Assembly: GCA_001643675.2 (NCBI GenBank)
Contig: LSRY02000013.1
Coordinates: forward strand, 188,501 to 252,500
DNA from: Monocercomonoides exilis
Lineage: Eukaryota > Preaxostyla > Oxymonadida > Polymastigidae
Direction: 5' to 3'
Length of the DNA stretch: 64,000 bases
Made by a program: the position numbers and the translations under genes. The first letter of the stretch is position 1; each line of letters begins with the position of its first letter. The notes beneath the pieces were generated by a model. It was not told where the DNA came from, searched no databases, and saw only the letters and a program-made list of their open reading frames with translations. Positions 23,001 to 33,546 of this stretch are shown here, piece after piece.

Positions 23001-26000
23001 AAGAGTGCGACGTTGCAATCAAACAGGAATCGACAAATATTTCGTTTCTTTCTGCAAGAGGAGGGCAGGTGTCGATAAATCAACTCATTATGCGCTCGAC
23101 CTTTTTTGATGGCACATCCACGCTGGATGCCATATTTGTCACAGATGCATGTGAATCTTTCATGTTGAACGACTCGATTATTGAAAACTCTCAAATCAGA
23201 GACGGATCTGTTGTGAAGATTTCTGATTGCACTGCAAATGTGAATGTTTCTAATTGCACATTCAAGGAGGTGACTTGCTCATTGGGCAAGGGCGGTGCCA
23301 TTAGCATGCACAAGCCAGAAGTTGCATTGCCTTGCTACGAATGCCTTGAGAAATGCACATTTGAAGAATGCAAAATAAAAAGTGACGAAGCATGCGGAGG
23401 AGGCGTGTGCTGCTGCATTGGAATGAACAATCACCTGGAGATCACAAACTGCGCATTCGCAGCCTGTGAAGCATCTGTCAAAAAGAAAGGGGGCTTTGGA
23501 GGAGGATTGTTTCTTGAGTTCGATCATCAAGGGGTCGAATTTGTTGTGTCTGAGCCTTCTTTTTCTCAAAGCTCGCCAAATGCTGCCAAATGCGGAAGCG
23601 ATCTGTTCATGAAATCCCCAAGTTTGGAGGCAAGTGTCACCGACAGCACCCTTCCATTTGCCAAAACGATGGCAGACATATCTCTCAATTCCATGAGAGG
23701 GTTTGATGGCAACGATTCAGAACATGCAATTCCACTGATATTGCTTTTCCAGTCAACAGGCTCGGAAATACTTGCTTCCTCGTTGGAAGGGGCAGACACA
23801 ATTGCCTGCGGCTTTGAGTGCTACCCATGCGCTTCAATAGACCAAGCTCTTTCTCGCTTCAAAACTGTCGACAAAAGAGTAATAACTGTGAGGACAGGGT
23901 CTTTTGTGATCCATGAGATCGATCTGAGTGATGTGAAGATGATATCAGAAGGAGAACAGCAGGCAACTCTCACAATGTCATCTGCAATTGAAAATGGAAC
24001 AACAATGATCTCATCCAAAGGCATCACACAACTCGAACAATTGAAGATAATCGTTCCTCCTCATATCTCCAACGAAGTCAAAGTTGTGATTTCTTCATCG
24101 ACCAACCAAGGTGTGCTCTCGCTCACAAACTGCCAAATAGAGATAGAAGATGAATCAGAAGTGCCCAACAATTATGTTGTAATCAAAACAAGTGGATCAT
24201 CAATCCATCTGGTGTTTGTGAGTGTGACAAACTGCAGAATGGCAATGCCATTATTTTCATTTGACATAGTTCCACCAATGAATGCACCTGAAACAGCAGA
24301 AGTCCAGATGAAGAATTGCTCATTCAGCAATATCACTCATCAAGATAAAGACAGCTCAGCGTTATTTGGTGCATCACTGGGATGTGGATGTTCGATAGCC
24401 GGGTGTAATTTTAGTGAGATTTTTGCAGATCAGAGCATGAATGGAGGAGCAATGAGAGTGGTGCTTGAAGCGCATGGAGAATTGGAAATAACTGATTGCA
24501 ATACAAATGAATGTCAAGCAGAAAATAGAACTGAGGGGAAAGGAGGTTGGCTGTTCTTTGAATGCACAGAAGCTTATGCAACAGAGCAATTTTTATTCAA
24601 CAGCACTGTGTTTTCGATGAATGTTGCAAAGATTGGAAAGAACATATTTGTGCTTTCAGCAAGTTTGAACAGCTCCATAACCACACAGGCATTCTCCTTC
24701 AACTACTCTGGGTTGATCAACGATTCAAATGTGTTTGTGGGAAGCGATGATATTTTCACTGACACCGATTTATTCAGATTTTTAATTCCATATGCAAATA
24801 ACACCATTTTTGTGTCCTCCAGTGGTGCAGATGTGCTGCGATGCGGAAGCGAAGATGATCCATGTGAATCATTCTGGACTGGCGTGAATCACCTCAGTCA
24901 CACGGATGATGGCAAACAAATCTTCATTGAAGGGGTTGCAAATGTGGATAATGAATACGATCTCTCAGGTTTTGTAGTGGCTTCTGCCTCAATTCTGAAA
25001 GAAGAAGACTGTCAAAGCGAAATTGTTTTTTCAAAAAAGATGAATGGAACAAGTGGTGCATATGTGCTGAACAGAAATGAGATGTCCATATGCGCGATAA
25101 TGTTGTCCATTGGCGAAAACTTTGAGAACTCGGCTGATTGCGTGATCCTCAGTGAAGGAGATGAGCTGTTGTTGAGAAGATGCGCCTTTCAAAGCAAAGC
25201 GGCAGATAACACAGAAGCAGACTGTTCGTTTGTGCTGATGAGGAGAGGAAAGCTCAGTGTCGATGATCTTGAGATGAAATCTTCATCGGTGCGGAAAAGT
25301 GTGTTCGTGATGCACGATGCATGCGTGTGTGAATTTCACGCTGTGAAGATTTCCCAGTGCACAATTGATCGTGGTTGTGTTTTTGAAAGCGTGTCTTCAA
25401 CAAATGCAGCAAATGGGATTGGATTGATCAACATGACAGATTCGGCCCTTTCTTCAGCGAAAAGAAACGACAATGGCGGAAGCGCTATTCATTCCACTGG
25501 CCAAAATGGCCTCATCATTTTGATAAGCGGATCTCAGTTTGTTGACTGCAAGGCTGAAATGAGCATGAAGGGCGGAGCAGTGTCGTTCTGTCTGAATGAT
25601 GGAGGTGAGTTGAGAATAAGTGACACAACAATGACAAGATGCAGCTGCTCAATGAGCGGGAGGGGAGGTGGCATCCACGTGTCGACAAAAGTGGAGGGAG
25701 CTTTGAACATTCTGTTTCAGAAGATGTTCTTCACGGGAAACACAGCAGGCGTTGGGAATGACATCTTCATTCTGTGCCACAACATCACAAAACAGATCAA
25801 CGAAACTCAGTTCAGGTTTTCCTTGAAAGAGGGTGTGTATTCGTCCATCAACGCCATCTATGGCTCAGATACAACAGATCACATGAGCGACACAAACTTG
25901 ATGGACTTTATCACAATATATGAGTCTGATTTCATCATCGTGTCTTCTGATGATGGCAAAAACGGAAAAAACGAGAGACAATGCGGATCAGCCAAGATAC

Positions 26001-28753
26001 CATGCTTTTCGATTGGTTATGCCTGCTTCCACTTGTCAAGCGACATCACAAGCATGATGCTTGTTGATGGCGAATCTGTCATTGATGAAGAATGCATTTT
26101 GGACAACATGACCCTCACGTCTCTCAAAAGAAATGATGCAGCCATTCGAGTTCAGACAGGTATATCTCAGGCAGGCGAGTCTCTCATCACAATTCAGAAT
26201 CATGTGACTTTGTCTCGTCTGAGCTTTGTGTTTGAAAGAAATGCTCTTGCCTCGCATTCTTCTTTCATCTTTATGAGCTCCGACAGCTTGAGGATGGAAT
26301 CGTGTTCTTTCACATCTCCAAGAACTGGCCAATCCCAGCTTTCCATTCCTTGCACTTTATTCACAGTGCTTTCGGGAGATGTCTATTTCAGTGAGTGCGC
26401 TTTTTCTGGACTCCACTTGGCATCGTCTGCAATAAGCAGCTGCACAGGAAATGTCAAGGTCACATCTTGCTCTTTCAAGAGCATAGATTATTCTGCAAGT
26501 GTCATCACATGCGATGACGGAATGCTTGAGATATGCAACACCTCTTTCGATGGGTGCTTCGAGAAAGACCATGGGGCACCTTTGATTTCGTTCACAAATG
26601 CCAAAAATGTTTCTTTAAAAGAATGCAACATTGTGGGCAGTCATTCGTCTGCGATGAAAGGTGGATTTGTGTCATTCACATCATGTACTAACATTTGCAT
26701 CAGCTCGTGCCTGTTTGAAAATACAGACCTTTCAAACAGAGAAGAAAACAACATAAATTCGCAATCATCCGAGCTTTGCTCCTGGAACAGCTCGCTGGCG
26801 AGCCTTGAAAGAAGCACAGCTTCCATCTCAGATACCTTGTTTTCCAACGCATCACACGGCGGACTATCTGCTTCTGGAGGAAGCGTTAGAATTGTGAAAG
26901 GAGAGTTTGTGGGCAATGATCCATCAATCGCCAGATTCCCTTCAATCAGAAGAAACATCCTCTGCGAACACAATGGAAAGCTTGAGATCGACAGCTTGAA
27001 GGGAGGAGATGGACTACTGCCAAACACATCACTGTGGATTTTGAATGAAGGATGTGAGCTCACGGGGATTCCAACTGGAAGGCTATCTGAATTCTTCATC
27101 CCATCACTGGACGCTGTGGAAGTGAAAGAAAATGGAGATGCTGCTGAACTGACTTTCAAAGGAAAGCTCCTCATCCCATGCAATCTGAGTTTCCAGATTG
27201 TGTCAAAGAGAGATGATGTCAGCTCAATAGAGACTTTTCCGTTTTCTGAAGATGGCTTTGATTCAGAAAATGAAGCGAAAGGAAAGATTAGCATGTCTCT
27301 TATAAGTTCGGCCGCAAGAGAAGAAGAGGTTCTTGTCTGTATTTTGTTTGGAAGAGGCAAGGTCTTTTCATCAACTGATTCTTTTATTCTAAAGAACAAG
27401 AGCGAGTCTCAGACAAGTGGAGATGAAAGGATTGTTGAAGGAAGAAACAAAGAAAAATCAATATGGCCAATTGTGGTTGTTATTTTGGCTGTTATTCTTT
27501 TGATAATTCTGACTGCACTTGTAATTTTTGTTGTTCGATGGAAAAAGCAAAAGAAGAGAACTGAGGAGCTTGAAGTGATTGTGAATGACAACGTCAGAAA
27601 AGATCCGAAGGCGTTTGAGATGGTAACAATGGAGATGTCACCAGAAGAGCAGTGGAGGAGAGCAGAAAGGGAGGCAGAGAAGAAGAATGAAGAGAAGATG
27701 AAGAAGAGGGTATATGCGAAAAGCCTTCAGCATTCAGAATCGTCGGAGCATTTGCTGGCTGAGAGTGGATCAACCGAATATATTTTGGGAAAAGACTCGG
27801 ACAAAATTCCCGAATGGGCATTAGAGAAAGATGAAGAAGAAGAAATTCGAAAGCAGACTCCATCGCCATCAATATCTTCGACATGTTCAACTGATTCAGA
27901 TTCAACATTTGTACGAGGAGAGGATCTGTGTCCAACCACTTCATCGATGTCGAATCTGGTGGATGCAATCGCATGCTCATCACCTCATGAGAAGCTCATT
28001 GTGGATTTGAGAGATTCACTGTTCATGTTGCTTCACGGAAAGAATAAGACAAAGGAGATGGCGATTGGGACTCTGCAGGAGAGGGAGATGACAGCTGCCC
28101 AAATCCTGTTCTGGGTGGCCAATCTCGCCCTCCATTCATTTGATGAAATGGAAAATAAGCTTCAATCATTGAATAATCTCAGTCCTCACATTGTGCTATT
28201 CTCAGAACATATGGTCATTTGTATTGTGATGCACTCAGACCTTTTATCAGATGACGATTCTGATTCCTCATCCATCTCTTCATCAACTGTTGTGACATCT
28301 GCCAGTGATGATGATGATGATGACTCCCTTCCCTCATCCGCCTTTGAGGATGAAGACAGCTTCAAAAAAGAGTGTTTGAGGTGGAAGGCACCGGAACTGT
28401 TGATCAACAAGAACATGGGAGCAACAAAGAAGTCGGTGGTGTTCTCGATCGGGATGATGCTGTGGGAGTGCCTGACACTCCACATCCCGTTCGGGGAGTA
28501 CGAGGCTGTGATTGCTGGAGACAAGATTGCAAAAGGAGAGGCTTTGAGCATGTGCGGAAATACTCCAAGCACATTCTCTTTGGTCGTCAGCGAATGCCTC
28601 TCCTTTCAGCCTTCCAACCGGCCTTCTCTCGTCTCCATTTCGAGAGAGTTCTTTCAGAAGTTCCCCGAGTCGGCCAAGCTCCCCACAATGACTGACGCAC
28701 TCTTCACAAACCAGCAATCAGCCATCAGCAGAAACAGCTGCTGCAGCTATTAG
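20057..28753 (+). CDS. Giant secreted/membrane right-handed beta-helix protein with degenerate kinase-like tail
   Basis: Single exon, 2898 residues. An N-terminal signal peptide (~1-25) leads into ~2440 residues of repeat-rich, Cys/Ser/Asn-rich sequence. Short recurring strands such as GGAISM, GGGVCCC, CxFxxC and 'LSNVSFADC' are typical of pectin-lyase/Pmp-like right-handed beta helices, with many N-glycosylation sequons. Five modules begin with a CG-x(4-5)-PC-xSI/TI motif at residues ~530, 876, 1251, 1596 and 1976. A single transmembrane helix lies at ~2470-2493 (WPIVVVILAVILLIILTALV) and is followed by KKQKKR. The cytoplasmic part is Glu/Ser-rich and then resembles a protein-kinase C-lobe: RWKAPEL (2775-2780), SIGMMLWECLTLHIPF, and NRPS. 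No Gly-rich loop, HRD or DFG is present. It looks like a surface receptor or adhesin with a pseudokinase tail. The ligand is unknown. Confidence 0.85.
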   Translation: MIFSLFSVCFIFIFSLNIIENVECLSSSKSYPMPSYYHHNSHIFDLLSLQDSINIQESHGKSECSMKSQFTLFNSSLIINDASFCQNSFSSTFKLKLASNLCLHSCRVLSNNDCIASQVSSWGGYVELFNFSIASHTHVIQHPLTMNCEESSLFMLQCKDCTFNSLTNIHVSSFLATGHVTFFVADGCSFLNISHSPSLPHRFTSHATPSIWNSCLIQNSKFYSCPNAQFGVVVTPTQNLMMIMNTSFSHSSDTHSPTNGSINSYSSGDVVAYSVHFSNLKDSNRIGLAFLINGNATLNASFCLFEMINASKNANTVYGAAVNHEGDGVHYSNKCNYTNCSSGYAAGGLSARSSSLEVVTSCSFDKCVAQFYSGLFFYSDIGDHLFEMNTFMKCVATYHTAGIGICFSSKNLRISECLIILCNSSTVHGAVSFVWERESISGIIAKLDFCFFEKNTIGNTSYGCDVSTDSSYYNSKVTKESFVHSYSLSACPIRVMIDTVDHSDWLGRPPSTIPVVFVSSVFGNDSRSECGFGGLPCKTIEKGISKRVRSQPLVISEGSYIHGTIPVDEMNVSLRGCEFEESTLTSNAVGDGKALFSVSSGILSVSYFTVVHTSSNSNPQSSVLMMSGSGRVTIQFSTIKGEASPATTFSTPLMIVNGGLAELASVCFTAFSNEKQLISFSSPNYLKMSDVTFNTITRQSGNGAIFEAQLLDGNEFCLSNVSFADCLCLRGNGGGMQIHMERGSSFSIGNASDKGATAKMNNCKAIGSLVSPGCGGGLLIKLDKDADNFLLKQLAFEGCIADRGYNLFVDAWQLDKLINATTLEFGPGRNDLDGYAGYERSTAGETLSIPLVVYLWDNMSVFAHVGGEKSADFSRCGYSEFPCSSIMSAVSLWFKGSNRFVELHSPFSLRSELLLDAFEWTIMSRVGKVTIGLDECNFSGGQAGMIETVSKSALTNFSFALPKSIGFKEALIVCKSSSLSVKECDVAIKQESTNISFLSARGGQVSINQLIMRSTFFDGTSTLDAIFVTDACESFMLNDSIIENSQIRDGSVVKISDCTANVNVSNCTFKEVTCSLGKGGAISMHKPEVALPCYECLEKCTFEECKIKSDEACGGGVCCCIGMNNHLEITNCAFAACEASVKKKGGFGGGLFLEFDHQGVEFVVSEPSFSQSSPNAAKCGSDLFMKSPSLEASVTDSTLPFAKTMADISLNSMRGFDGNDSEHAIPLILLFQSTGSEILASSLEGADTIACGFECYPCASIDQALSRFKTVDKRVITVRTGSFVIHEIDLSDVKMISEGEQQATLTMSSAIENGTTMISSKGITQLEQLKIIVPPHISNEVKVVISSSTNQGVLSLTNCQIEIEDESEVPNNYVVIKTSGSSIHLVFVSVTNCRMAMPLFSFDIVPPMNAPETAEVQMKNCSFSNITHQDKDSSALFGASLGCGCSIAGCNFSEIFADQSMNGGAMRVVLEAHGELEITDCNTNECQAENRTEGKGGWLFFECTEAYATEQFLFNSTVFSMNVAKIGKNIFVLSASLNSSITTQAFSFNYSGLINDSNVFVGSDDIFTDTDLFRFLIPYANNTIFVSSSGADVLRCGSEDDPCESFWTGVNHLSHTDDGKQIFIEGVANVDNEYDLSGFVVASASILKEEDCQSEIVFSKKMNGTSGAYVLNRNEMSICAIMLSIGENFENSADCVILSEGDELLLRRCAFQSKAADNTEADCSFVLMRRGKLSVDDLEMKSSSVRKSVFVMHDACVCEFHAVKISQCTIDRGCVFESVSSTNAANGIGLINMTDSALSSAKRNDNGGSAIHSTGQNGLIILISGSQFVDCKAEMSMKGGAVSFCLNDGGELRISDTTMTRCSCSMSGRGGGIHVSTKVEGALNILFQKMFFTGNTAGVGNDIFILCHNITKQINETQFRFSLKEGVYSSINAIYGSDTTDHMSDTNLMDFITIYESDFIIVSSDDGKNGKNERQCGSAKIPCFSIGYACFHLSSDITSMMLVDGESVIDEECILDNMTLTSLKRNDAAIRVQTGISQAGESLITIQNHVTLSRLSFVFERNALASHSSFIFMSSDSLRMESCSFTSPRTGQSQLSIPCTLFTVLSGDVYFSECAFSGLHLASSAISSCTGNVKVTSCSFKSIDYSASVITCDDGMLEICNTSFDGCFEKDHGAPLISFTNAKNVSLKECNIVGSHSSAMKGGFVSFTSCTNICISSCLFENTDLSNREENNINSQSSELCSWNSSLASLERSTASISDTLFSNASHGGLSASGGSVRIVKGEFVGNDPSIARFPSIRRNILCEHNGKLEIDSLKGGDGLLPNTSLWILNEGCELTGIPTGRLSEFFIPSLDAVEVKENGDAAELTFKGKLLIPCNLSFQIVSKRDDVSSIETFPFSEDGFDSENEAKGKISMSLISSAAREEEVLVCILFGRGKVFSSTDSFILKNKSESQTSGDERIVEGRNKEKSIWPIVVVILAVILLIILTALVIFVVRWKKQKKRTEELEVIVNDNVRKDPKAFEMVTMEMSPEEQWRRAEREAEKKNEEKMKKRVYAKSLQHSESSEHLLAESGSTEYILGKDSDKIPEWALEKDEEEEIRKQTPSPSISSTCSTDSDSTFVRGEDLCPTTSSMSNLVDAIACSSPHEKLIVDLRDSLFMLLHGKNKTKEMAIGTLQEREMTAAQILFWVANLALHSFDEMENKLQSLNNLSPHIVLFSEHMVICIVMHSDLLSDDDSDSSSISSSTVVTSASDDDDDDSLPSSAFEDEDSFKKECLRWKAPELLINKNMGATKKSVVFSIGMMLWECLTLHIPFGEYEAVIAGDKIAKGEALSMCGNTPSTFSLVVSECLSFQPSNRPSLVSISREFFQKFPESAKLPTMTDALFTNQQSAISRNSCCSY

Positions 28754-31561
28754 TGTTTGCTTCTCTCATCCCATCACAAGCATCGCCATCGTTCACACCC
28801 CTCGTATTCATCTCTTAATCTCTCTCTTTTTTCTTTTTTGCTTTTGGTGAATAATTACAAGAAAGAATGAAATAAGCGCTGTCTATAGCTTCTGAAGGCT
28901 TTCTTTTGTTTTGTTTTCTTTTGTTTTGTTTCTGTTGTCTCCAAACAGGGCTTGGCATTTGCCAGCCAGAGGATGATGTTTGTGTTTTTCTGTGTTGTTC
29001 CTGCACTTCGCTCGAAAGTGATTTTTCACAACCACTTCCGCTTTATTGCTTGTAAATCCACTTCAAAATGGAAAGACATCGAGCCAAATGATTTCTGAAA
29101 TCCTTTGATCTTCCTCTGTGAATTGCATTCTTCTCTGAAATGAATGTTTCTCAAAAAATAAATCCCAGCATCCTTGCTTTGACTCAGTCAAGAAATCAAA
29201 ATCAAAAAAATATGTGATATTGTTGACACCTGCGCAAAAACCCAGAAAGCACCTTTCTCAGCCTTGGCCTAATTTCTAGAGTCATGCCAAGATGACTTTT
29301 TTTTTATTCATTCAAAACATGAAATATAACAATATAAAAATTGTTGAGATAAAAATAACAGCAAACGATGTGAAAGGAAATGGCACTCAAAAAAATGAGA
29401 GACTTCATATAAGTTCCATCAAAATGAAGGGAGAAACACTCTAGAATTTATTTTTTTTGTTGAAAGCTCATTGCCTCCTTCTTTCAAACGATTCAAGACA
29501 AAAGGCAAGAAGCTGAGCCATCTATAACATTCCTTCGGTGATAGCACCCAGCATCTTGCATTCCCATTCCATCCCAAAATAACTGCATTCCCCAATGAAA
29601 AATTCCCACCTCCATCAACATGGCACAGATTCACAGAGTATCCCCTTCCGCTTTGTCATCCTTTTTGCATTAAGACATTGATCACCAGCTTGGCACTTTC
29701 AGCCGAAGCATAAACATCTCTTCCCTTCGTAAATAGAAACGCGCTTTCGCCGCTGATGACACAGCAAAAATTAGGCACTCAAGCTTCAGCTTTCAATCAA
29801 CTTGCGATGCTCCAGGGGAAAATGAAATTAAAAATATGTAATTGTGAACCAATGGAACATTTGCTGGCCATTTCTTGAACGCTCCAACTTGATCGGAACA
29901 TCGCTTCTCTGCTTCCATTCGCAATATCCCTTGTTTCCAATTTGAAGAATCTGTTATCGCCACAGCTCCGTGTCCTCCAATCAACGCACGCACATGTTAT
30001 TTGGATGTATGCCCGCCAAAAAAGAGCTGCTTTTCCTTTTCCCCATATCCTTTTCCTTCCAGAATCTGTCTTTTAGGTGTAGCAACGATACAAATACCCT
30101 GCACGCAAAATTATATGTCGGCAAGCGCATCAGATGGTCAATGTCAATTTCAGTTCTTGTTCATTCAGCCATTTTCTTTGCTCTTCGCTGGCAAACATCC
30201 CTCGCATTTTCGCTTTCCACAAAATGTGACATGGCAACTGCACATTTTGGAGGGGAAAAAATAAAATAAATAAAATGCGCCAATAAAAGCAAACTGAGCT
30301 GAAGCCTCTTCAGTTGGCCATTTCCTAAACGATTTTTCTGCCAATATGGCTCTTATGGAATTTCTCAACAATAAAATTCTAAAAAAGAAAAGAGCTGGTC
30401 TTTTCAACAAAAACATCATTTCCATTCATAAAAATTCCAAACCTCTTTTTTTTATCTTGCACCTACAACGTATTCAGTATTTTTATTATCGGATCCTCAA
30501 GCAGAAGCAAAGCAGCGACTCTTTTTCCATTTTTGGGGAAAAAAATAAGACATCGAAAAGAAAAGGCATTTCACGCTCGATATTGGCCAATTCCAAAAAA
30601 TTGCATGTCTTGAGATATGCTTTATTGCTTTATTGAGAGCAATGTCTTTTTGTGCTGGCACCAGCCATTCCCTCGTTTTTTGAGTCATCGAAAAGAATCC
30701 ACAAAAATGAGAAATAAAATAAATGATTATTCATCTGTCATGAAAATCACTTTTGCTCAATGGCTTCTCGCAACGGTCGCCCATCTCCGAACAACAACAG
30801 TCCGACACACACAAATTGATAGGAAAACAAAAATCATCTTTCAAACGATACGCTCTCTGCACAAATTGCAATCTTTGTTCAATGCTTAAATTCTATCATA
30901 TCCTGCAACATAACACATTCTTCCGTTTTTGTACTGCCTAAGAGCAAATACACGCTTTTTGTTCTCAATTTTTGATTTTGAAGAAATAATTATTTGTTGA
31001 TCATTTTGCTTCAAAATTTTTCTAACAAAATGAACATATTTATTATCAAGAAGAAAGTATTCAAATTAATCATTATTTTATCTATTGGCTATGATTTGAA
31101 AAAGAAAATATTCAAACACCTTCAAAAATTCGAAAAACTGGAAAAAAAAATATTACAAATGTTTATATTAAACTTGAAAAGTTATTGGTTTGTCTACTCT
31201 TCAATAATTATTCTTTTCCTAAAATTCAAAGGAAGATTCAAAGCAAAATTTTGTTGGCATTTAAGGGGGAAATGAATAAAAATAATATTTTATCAAAAAT
31301 TTGCTACCAATTAATTTAGCAATATTCATTTGTTTTTATTTTTCTTTTTATTTTTATTTTTATTTGTTTTTATTTTATTTTATTATATTTTTGATTAGTT
31401 CCTTTTGCTTTATGACAAACAAAACTTTGATTTCATATTTTTATCAATTTTCTGTTTACACTCACGAAACTTAATAAAAATTAGTTAAAAAGCATCACAT
31501 CATTTGCACCACATATTATTCAAATTTCGTAAACTTTTTATTTGAAATTTAAAAAAAAAAA

Positions 31562-32198
31562 AAATGAATATTTCATTAAAAAAATATTTTGGTGAGAAAT
31601 TGGTTTTTGGCTGAATGTTGGAAAGTGATAAAATTTTTATATTTTTTCACTAATAATAAAATGGATGAGAAATTTAACCTCTAATATTATTATTTGTGAA
31701 TAAACATAATATTTTCTGATAATTCAGAAAAAAATCAACATCATAGAAATCTGATAATTTTCAAATGAATTCACCTTTCACCGTTTGATTACTCATTGAA
31801 CTATCAAAATTTATTATTTTCATCAATTGCGGAGTCAATAGACAAATGTTTTTGTCAGCAAAGCAAATTTTCAAATGCACTTTCGGAATTATCAATTAGT
31901 TTTTGAAAATTGTGAAATTTTAAGATCTTTTTATTTAGACAATTCACATTTATTGAAAAATGCATAATCTGACAATATGATATGAATTCATTTGAAAATT
32001 ATCAGATTTCTATGATGTTGATTTTTTTCTGAATTATCAGAAAATATTATGTTTATTCACAAATAATAATATTAGAGGTTAAATTTCTCATCCATTTTAT
32101 TATTAGTGAAAAAATATAAAAATTTTATCACTTTCCAACATTCAGCCAAAAACCAATTTCTCACCAAAATATTTTTTTAATGAAATACTCATTTTTTT
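31562..32198. repeat. Foldback element B: ~212 bp inverted arms around a ~209 bp spacer
   Basis: Left arm about 31562-31773, right arm about 31983-32198. The arms are nearly exact reverse complements by eye; the outer ends read ATGARTATTTCATTAA and the inner ends TCAAATGAATTCA. The spacer has no ORF. The sequence is unrelated to element A. The long arms and lack of a gene fit a non-autonomous DNA transposon or foldback element. Confidence 0.85.
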
Positions 32199-32679
32199 GT
32201 AATTTCGAATAAATAGTAAGAATAAGAGAACAATATAGTCATATGAATTTTTTCTTTTTTCATCATAAGGGTAATTCTTTTTTATAATAATGTTGTTGCG
32301 CTGTGATTTTTTAACGAAAATCGTTCATATGGTGCAAAATATTTTTCTTCAAGCTGTTTCAATGAAAAATTGTGCACTTTTCGTTTTCTCGTTTATTTCT
32401 AAAAACACAACAAAAATGGGTCCATTTTTTGAAGTTTATGAAATGCAACAAAACTTAATGTTTTGATTTCAACGATGCGCGTTTACGAATTTGAAAATCA
32501 AATTTATTTTGTTATCTGAGAAAGTGAAAAATTGTTTTGAGTGAAACATATTTTAGTGCTTTTTGAATAAAAAGCTTGAAAGATTGAATTTTCTTACAAG
32601 TCAATAATAAAAAATCATAAAAATCTATCTTTTTCATGAAAATATGTGTTTGCACAAAATAAAAAAATGGAACTTATTT

Positions 32680-33460
32680 TTGTTTATTTCGGAACAAAAA
32701 GCATTTCTGATCAAAATAAAGTGTTCGATAATGAATATTCAATATGAGATTGGTCTCTCACTCATATTCTGGAAAATAAAATCACCACATGCACCAAACA
32801 TCGAATCAAAAAGAATTGTTATAAGACAGAATTTAACCACAGATTTTGGTAGTGCCAGAAATGCACTGAAAAAACATCAGTCAACAATAATACTATTTTT
32901 GAGAATATGAAGACTCCATCAGGAACAACATTCTTAATTTGTTTGCACTACTGGCTAAAAATTCCAATTCCAACGAAATCAACTATTCTTGAAGTTGGTA
33001 ATGAGACGGTGGGATTTTGGTGGAGCATCATTCGTGTGTGCTGTCAATGATAATGGAATTCATCACAGCAAGTTGTTTGTGGAAAGGGGAAGATAGTGGA
33101 AACAGATGAGGCGATATGGAAAAAACAAAAAAATGGAACAGGGATAAAGATCACATTTTGATTTTTGGTAGTATTGATAGGCTCGAAGGCAAGGAGGCAG
33201 AATCTCGTTTTATAACCATAGTACCGAATAGAAAAAGAAACACATTGATCCCTTTAATCCAAAAATTCATTCTGCCAAAAACAATGATCATTTCAGATAA
33301 ATAGAGAGCATATTCATGTTTGTAATCAATTGGATATAGGCATCAAACCATCTGTCATAAAAAAGAATTTGTTAACAGAGAAATGCAAAACCACGCAAAA
33401 ACTATTGATGGCCCATGGTCTCATTTCAAAGCAGCTTTTTTACAGTTGCGAAACATATAA
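32680..33460 (+). pseudogene. Decayed Merlin-type transposase (IS1595/ISXO2 superfamily)
   Basis: Conceptual translation in two + frames recovers the layout of a Merlin/ISXO2-like DDE transposase. There is a CxxC zinc-ribbon remnant with TSVNNNTIFE near 32860. A Trp-rich helix block follows (TVGFWWSIIRVC). VETDEA near 33098 holds the first catalytic Asp. LIFGSIDR, FITIVPNRKRNTL and MIISD near 33290 give the second Asp. The last block is FVNREMQNHAKTID-GPWSHFK near 33370-33420, where the third acid is Asp rather than the usual Glu. The reading shifts frame in the A-rich run around 33115 and is broken by in-frame stops at ~32850, ~33048-33053, ~33301 and ~33322; the first and third fall where Trp is expected. 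No terminal inverted repeats were identified. It is non-functional. Confidence 0.8.
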
Positions 33461-33545
33461 TAAAGTTCGTTTCTGATTATTTGGCAATATATTTTGTGAA
33501 ATCCTGAATGAAGTTGATTTTTTTTGGATCTAATGCAGCATGATT

Positions 33546-33546
<1 letters not shown>

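Noticed and set aside
20057-28753. Bacterial origin of the beta-helix protein by horizontal transfer
   Set aside because: It has eukaryotic layout (signal peptide, single transmembrane helix, cytoplasmic kinase-like tail) and codon and base use like its neighbours. The beta-helix resemblance alone is not evidence of transfer.
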